Below are positions 6,261-9,377 of a stretch of 9,377 bases of DNA, piece after piece. The number at the start of each line of letters is the position of its first letter. The stretch's first letter is position 1. The stretch spans positions 1 to 9,377 of the forward strand of contig JAOUPW010000040.1 in NCBI GenBank assembly GCA_029879665.1, read 5' to 3'. Position numbers and translations under genes: made by a program. Under the pieces are notes generated by a model, which saw nothing but the letters and a program-made list of their open reading frames with translations, did no database searches and was not told the origin of the DNA. This DNA comes from Rhodospirillales bacterium. GTDB lineage: Bacteria > Pseudomonadota > Alphaproteobacteria > Rhodospirillales > JAOUPW01.

Positions 6261-6703
6261 TGGATTCCGTTGACCGCGCCATCATCAACGAATTGCAGGG
6301 TGGTTTCCCCCTGAGCCCACAGCCTTATGCCGAGGCCGCGCGCAAAATGGGCCTTTCCGAAGACGTCCTGATCGGGCGCCTTGAAATGCTGTTGGCGGAA
6401 GGTATCCTCACCCGTTTCGGCCCCATGTTTCATGCGGAAAGGATGGGCGGCGGCCTGACCCTTGCCGCCCTGCAAGTGCCGGAAAAGGATTTCGACAGGA
6501 TCGCGGAAATCGTCAACGGCTTTCCCGAAGTCGCCCATAATTATCAACGCGACCATAAGCTCAACATGTGGTTTGTGGTCGCCACCGAACGGGCGGACAG
6601 AATCGCTGAAGTCATCGCCGAGATCGAGGAGAAAACGAGGCTAAACGTTCACAACATGCCTAAGATCGAGGAGTTCTATGTTGGTTTGAGGTTTGAAGCA
6701 TGA
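6260..6703 (+). CDS. nirG: Siroheme decarboxylase subunit NirG
   Basis: 147 residues, the short subtype as in NirD: PLSPQPYAEAARKMGL at the N-terminus, LTRFGPMFHAERMGGG, then EVAHNYQRDHKLNMWFVV, and a C-terminal MPKIEEFYVGL close to NirD MIEDYHLDL. It belongs to the NirDLGH complex that removes carboxyl groups from siroheme. The RFGPMFHAERMGGG segment is a useful mark of NirG against NirD (RIGAVVKTGTVGAS). It begins on the last base of the nirL stop and overlaps nirH by 4 bp (ATGA). Confidence 0.9.
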   Translation: MDSVDRAIINELQGGFPLSPQPYAEAARKMGLSEDVLIGRLEMLLAEGILTRFGPMFHAERMGGGLTLAALQVPEKDFDRIAEIVNGFPEVAHNYQRDHKLNMWFVVATERADRIAEVIAEIEEKTRLNVHNMPKIEEFYVGLRFEA

Positions 6704-7215
6704 CCTCCATAACCGTCCCAACCGCATCCGAAAATATTGCCCTCGACCCCATCGACCGCCGCATCATCAAGGCAAGTCAGGAGGGGCTGCCCCTTGTTCC
6801 CCGCCCCTACCAGGCCCTAGCCCGGAATTTAGGCATTGATGAAAGCGACGTGATCGGACGCATGGAACGAATGCTCGAGACCGGCGTGATTCGGCGCATT
6901 GGCGCCGTACCCAACCATTACAAACTGGGTTACGCCGCAAACGGTATGTCGGTGTGGGACGTTCCCGACGATAAGGTGGAAGTTCTGGGTCCGGCCATCG
7001 GACGCCTGGACTTTGTCAGCCATTGCTATCACCGCCCCCGGCATCTTCCCGATTGGCCCTACAACCTGTTCGCCATGGTCCATGGCTATAACCGGGACGA
7101 AGTCGAAAACCATGCCAGGGATATCGCCAACTTGCTGGGCGAAGCCGACCATGGCCATAATATTCTCTACAGCACACGCATTCTCAAAAAAACCGGACTC
7201 AGGCTGACTGACTGA
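6700..7215 (+). CDS. nirH: Siroheme decarboxylase subunit NirH
   Basis: 171 residues, the long subtype as in NirL: PLVPRPYQALARNLGI, IRRIGAVPNHYKLGYAANGM, WDVPD, then CYHRPRHLPDWPYNLFAMVHG and a C-terminal NILYSTRILKKTGLR. It is the fourth component of the siroheme decarboxylase set. An N-terminal extension of about 15 residues before LDPIDRRIIKA is longer than in the three sister proteins. It overlaps nirG by ATGA and is followed by 13 bp before nirJ, the largest gap in the operon. Confidence 0.9.
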   Translation: MTSITVPTASENIALDPIDRRIIKASQEGLPLVPRPYQALARNLGIDESDVIGRMERMLETGVIRRIGAVPNHYKLGYAANGMSVWDVPDDKVEVLGPAIGRLDFVSHCYHRPRHLPDWPYNLFAMVHGYNRDEVENHARDIANLLGEADHGHNILYSTRILKKTGLRLTD

Positions 7216-7228
7216 AGGATACAAGTTT

Positions 7229-8434
7229 ATGTTCCGCCTATCACAATTCATGAGAGAACTCGATCATCCTACCGCGATAGGCCCGCATCGGGACCTGCCG
7301 GGGCCGGTGGTTATATGGAATCTTATCCGGCGCTGCAATTTGACCTGTAAGCATTGTTACTCGATTTCCGCGGACAAGGATTTCTCAGGCGAACTTTCCA
7401 CCGACGAGATTTATGCGGTCATGGACGACCTGAAATATTTTCATGTTCCGGTTCTGATTTTATCGGGTGGCGAGCCGCTGTTGCGTCCGGATATTTTTGA
7501 TATTTCCCGTCGCGCCAAACAAATGGGATTTTACACCGGACTCTCCTCCAACGGCACTTTGATAGATCAATCGATGATCGGCGAGATCACTGATATCGGG
7601 TATGATTACGTCGGCATCAGCATCGATGGGCTCCGGGAAACCCACGACGTCTTCCGTCGTAAGGAGGGCGCCTTCGAAGCCTCCCTCAAAGGCGTCCGTT
7701 TGTGCAAGGAACGCGGAATCAAGGTCGGCCTGCGCTTTACCATGACCCAGGACAATGTCCATGAACTGCCGGACCTTCTTGATCTGATGGACCGGGAAGG
7801 CGTTGACAAATTCTATCTGTCACATCTGAATTATGCCGGGCGCGGTAATCACAACCGTAAGGATGATGCCCTGCACTTGATGACCCGGAAGGCCATGACC
7901 CTTCTGTTTGACAGGGCGTATGACTACCAACAGAAAGGCGAAGACATAGAAATCGTCACCGGTAACAACGATGCTGACGGTGTCTTTCTGCTGCAATGGG
8001 TTCACAACCGTTTTCCCGAAAAGGCACACCATATCCATGCCAAGCTGGTGCAATGGGGCGGCAACGCTTCCGGCGTCAATGTCGCCAACATTGATAACCT
8101 GGGGAATGTTCATCCCGATACCATGTGGTGGCACCATGATCTGGGCAACGTCCGGACGCGGCCGTTTTCCGACATCTGGATGGACACCTCCGACCCCCTG
8201 ATGGCCGGCCTGAAACTGCGCCCCCGTCAGGTCGGCGGGCGTTGCGGGAGCTGCCGACATTTCGATATTTGCGGCGGCAATACCCGCGTCCGCGCCGACC
8301 AGATTTGCGGCGACCCTTGGGCCGAGGATCCGGCCTGTTACTTAACGGACCAGGAAATCGGCTACGATGGAAGCGAACGGCGACTCACGGTCACGCCCTT
8401 TTCCGCCCGCAAGCGGAACAGGAAATCGGCTTAA
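7229..8434 (+). CDS. nirJ: Radical SAM heme d1 biosynthesis protein NirJ
   Basis: A 401-residue cytoplasmic iron-sulfur enzyme that acts on didecarboxysiroheme, removing propionate side chains on the way to heme d1. The radical SAM cluster motif is C36-x3-C40-x2-C43 (CNLTCKHCY), with the SAM-binding GGEP at 80-83 and SSNGT at 106-110. A SPASM-like C-terminal domain carries Cys339, 342, 348, 360 and 370 in GGRCGSCRHFDICGG and following, enough for an auxiliary cluster. Length and both motifs match NirJ. The ATG has AAGGA 9 nt upstream. A short basic tail (about 390-401) ends the protein. Four bp separate it from nirN. Confidence 0.96.
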   Translation: MFRLSQFMRELDHPTAIGPHRDLPGPVVIWNLIRRCNLTCKHCYSISADKDFSGELSTDEIYAVMDDLKYFHVPVLILSGGEPLLRPDIFDISRRAKQMGFYTGLSSNGTLIDQSMIGEITDIGYDYVGISIDGLRETHDVFRRKEGAFEASLKGVRLCKERGIKVGLRFTMTQDNVHELPDLLDLMDREGVDKFYLSHLNYAGRGNHNRKDDALHLMTRKAMTLLFDRAYDYQQKGEDIEIVTGNNDADGVFLLQWVHNRFPEKAHHIHAKLVQWGGNASGVNVANIDNLGNVHPDTMWWHHDLGNVRTRPFSDIWMDTSDPLMAGLKLRPRQVGGRCGSCRHFDICGGNTRVRADQICGDPWAEDPACYLTDQEIGYDGSERRLTVTPFSARKRNRKSA

Positions 8435-8438
8435 ATTT

Positions 8439-9377
8439 ATGCACCGTATATTTTTGAAATTAGCATCCGGCGTCATTGCCGCCGCCTTGGCAAGCTCGGC
8501 CGGCGCGAGCCCCCCGTCCGCCGAGCAGGCCCAAGCCCTGTTCGCCACCCATTGCGCCGTATGCCATGGCAGCGACCGCCTAGGCGTCACCGGCCCTGCC
8601 CTGCTGCCGGAAAGCCTGTCGCGTCTGCGCAAGAATAAAGCCATCGCGACCATCACCAACGGACGTCCCGCAACCCAGATGCAGGGATTTTCGAAAACGC
8701 TCACGGGGGATGAAATCGCCGCCCTCGTCGGCCTGATTTATACGCCGCTTCCCAATATACCTGATTGGAGCCCCGAGCGAATGGCAGCTTCGCATCAAGT
8801 CTTCAATCCACTCGAAACCCTTCCCGATAAGCCTCAACACAAAGCAGATCCCCTAAACCTGTTCACCGTGGTCGAAACTGGAGACCACCATGTGACCATC
8901 CTGGACGGCGATACGTTCGAGCCCCTCTGGCGGTTTCCTTCACGCTTCGCACTGCATGGCGGCGCAAAGTATTCCCCCGACGGTCGTTTCGTTTATCTGG
9001 CGTCCCGCGATGGCTGGGTCAGCAAGTATGATCTGTTCAGTTTCAAGCCGGTCGCCGAGATCCGAATCGGCATTAATACCCGGAACATCGCAGTTTCCGC
9101 GGATGGGCGATATGTCATGGCCGGGAACATGCTGCCTCATACATTGGTCGTTCTGAATGCGGAAGATCTCAGCATCAATAAAATTATTCCCGTTGTCGGC
9201 GACAAGGGAAAAACATCCCGGGTCAGCGCCGTTTATACCGCGCCGCCGCGCAACAGCTTCATTGCCGCCCTCAAGGATATTCCTGAAATCTGGGAAATGT
9301 CCTATACGGACAATCCCGAGCCGGTGGCCCGTGGTTATGTCCACAACTATCAACACGGCATGGAGGAAGGTGCCTTC
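8439..9377 (+). CDS. nirN: Cytochrome c / heme d1 protein NirN (C-terminus outside window)
   Basis: An open frame of 313 codons that runs off the right edge; NirN proteins are about 490-520 residues, so about 40% is missing. It begins with a signal peptide (1-23), has a heme c site CAVCH at 39-43 with Met81 a candidate ligand, and then a d1-type propeller from about 140. His173 in RFALHGGAKYSPDGRF is the expected d1 ligand, followed by VYLASRDGW. NirN is a periplasmic NirS paralogue that, in Pseudomonas, carries out the last step of d1 synthesis (making the acrylate double bond) and can hand d1 to NirS. The ATG is 4 bp past the nirJ stop with a poor ribosome site, so it may rely on coupling to nirJ. 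Confidence 0.93.
   Translation, partial: MHRIFLKLASGVIAAALASSAGASPPSAEQAQALFATHCAVCHGSDRLGVTGPALLPESLSRLRKNKAIATITNGRPATQMQGFSKTLTGDEIAALVGLIYTPLPNIPDWSPERMAASHQVFNPLETLPDKPQHKADPLNLFTVVETGDHHVTILDGDTFEPLWRFPSRFALHGGAKYSPDGRFVYLASRDGWVSKYDLFSFKPVAEIRIGINTRNIAVSADGRYVMAGNMLPHTLVVLNAEDLSINKIIPVVGDKGKTSRVSAVYTAPPRNSFIAALKDIPEIWEMSYTDNPEPVARGYVHNYQHGMEEGAF

Noticed and set aside
7820..8260. Minus-strand open frame of 146 codons opposite nirJ
   Set aside because: It is a shadow of nirJ, whose radical SAM and C-terminal cysteine motifs are intact on the plus strand.
1..9377. tRNA or rRNA genes, CRISPR arrays, insertion sequences
   Set aside because: No cloverleaf, spaced direct-repeat array, transposase or terminal repeats were seen by eye on either strand.

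Overview
The window carries most of a cytochrome cd1 (NirS-type) denitrification locus: the nitrite reductase gene itself and the assembly line for its cofactor, heme d1. The gene order nirE-C-F-D-L-G-H-J-N is the one known from Paracoccus-type alphaproteobacteria. Together with moderate-to-high G+C and FNR/NNR-type promoter boxes, this suggests a denitrifying proteobacterium, most likely an alphaproteobacterium outside the Rhodobacterales (for example Rhodospirillales-like). That placement is inference from gene order, not from a phylogeny.

Layout. Positions 1-1170 (minus strand) hold the first 390 residues of NirS, with its C-terminus beyond the left edge. An intergenic region of about 180 bp follows, with an FNR/NNR-type box, a -10 element at class II spacing for nirS, and a small hairpin at the predicted transcript 5' end. 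A monoheme c-type cytochrome of unknown specific role (1350-1859, plus strand) runs away from nirS. It converges tail to tail, with a 6-bp gap, on a secreted Sel1-repeat protein (1866-2798, minus strand). A second regulatory region (about 2799-2999) has a full FNR/NNR box and a -10 at the same spacing, facing right.

From 3000 to the right edge, nine plus-strand genes form one tightly packed operon. They are nirE (uroporphyrinogen III methyltransferase), nirC (small periplasmic cytochrome c), nirF (d1-binding lipoprotein), nirD, nirL, nirG and nirH (siroheme decarboxylase subunits), nirJ (radical SAM enzyme) and nirN (cytochrome c/d1 protein that completes d1, cut off by the window edge). Most neighbours overlap by 1-35 bp; the only gaps are 13 bp (nirH-nirJ) and 4 bp (nirJ-nirN).

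How they work together. In the cytoplasm NirE makes precorrin-2, which enzymes encoded elsewhere turn into siroheme. NirDLGH then decarboxylate two acetate side chains, and NirJ works on propionate side chains. In the periplasm NirF and NirN finish the cofactor, probably with NirC as redox partner, and it is delivered to NirS, which reduces nitrite to nitric oxide. The system is known. The less ordinary parts are the matched promoter geometry, the large inverted repeat around the nirE box, and the cytochrome/Sel1 pair between nirS and the d1 operon.
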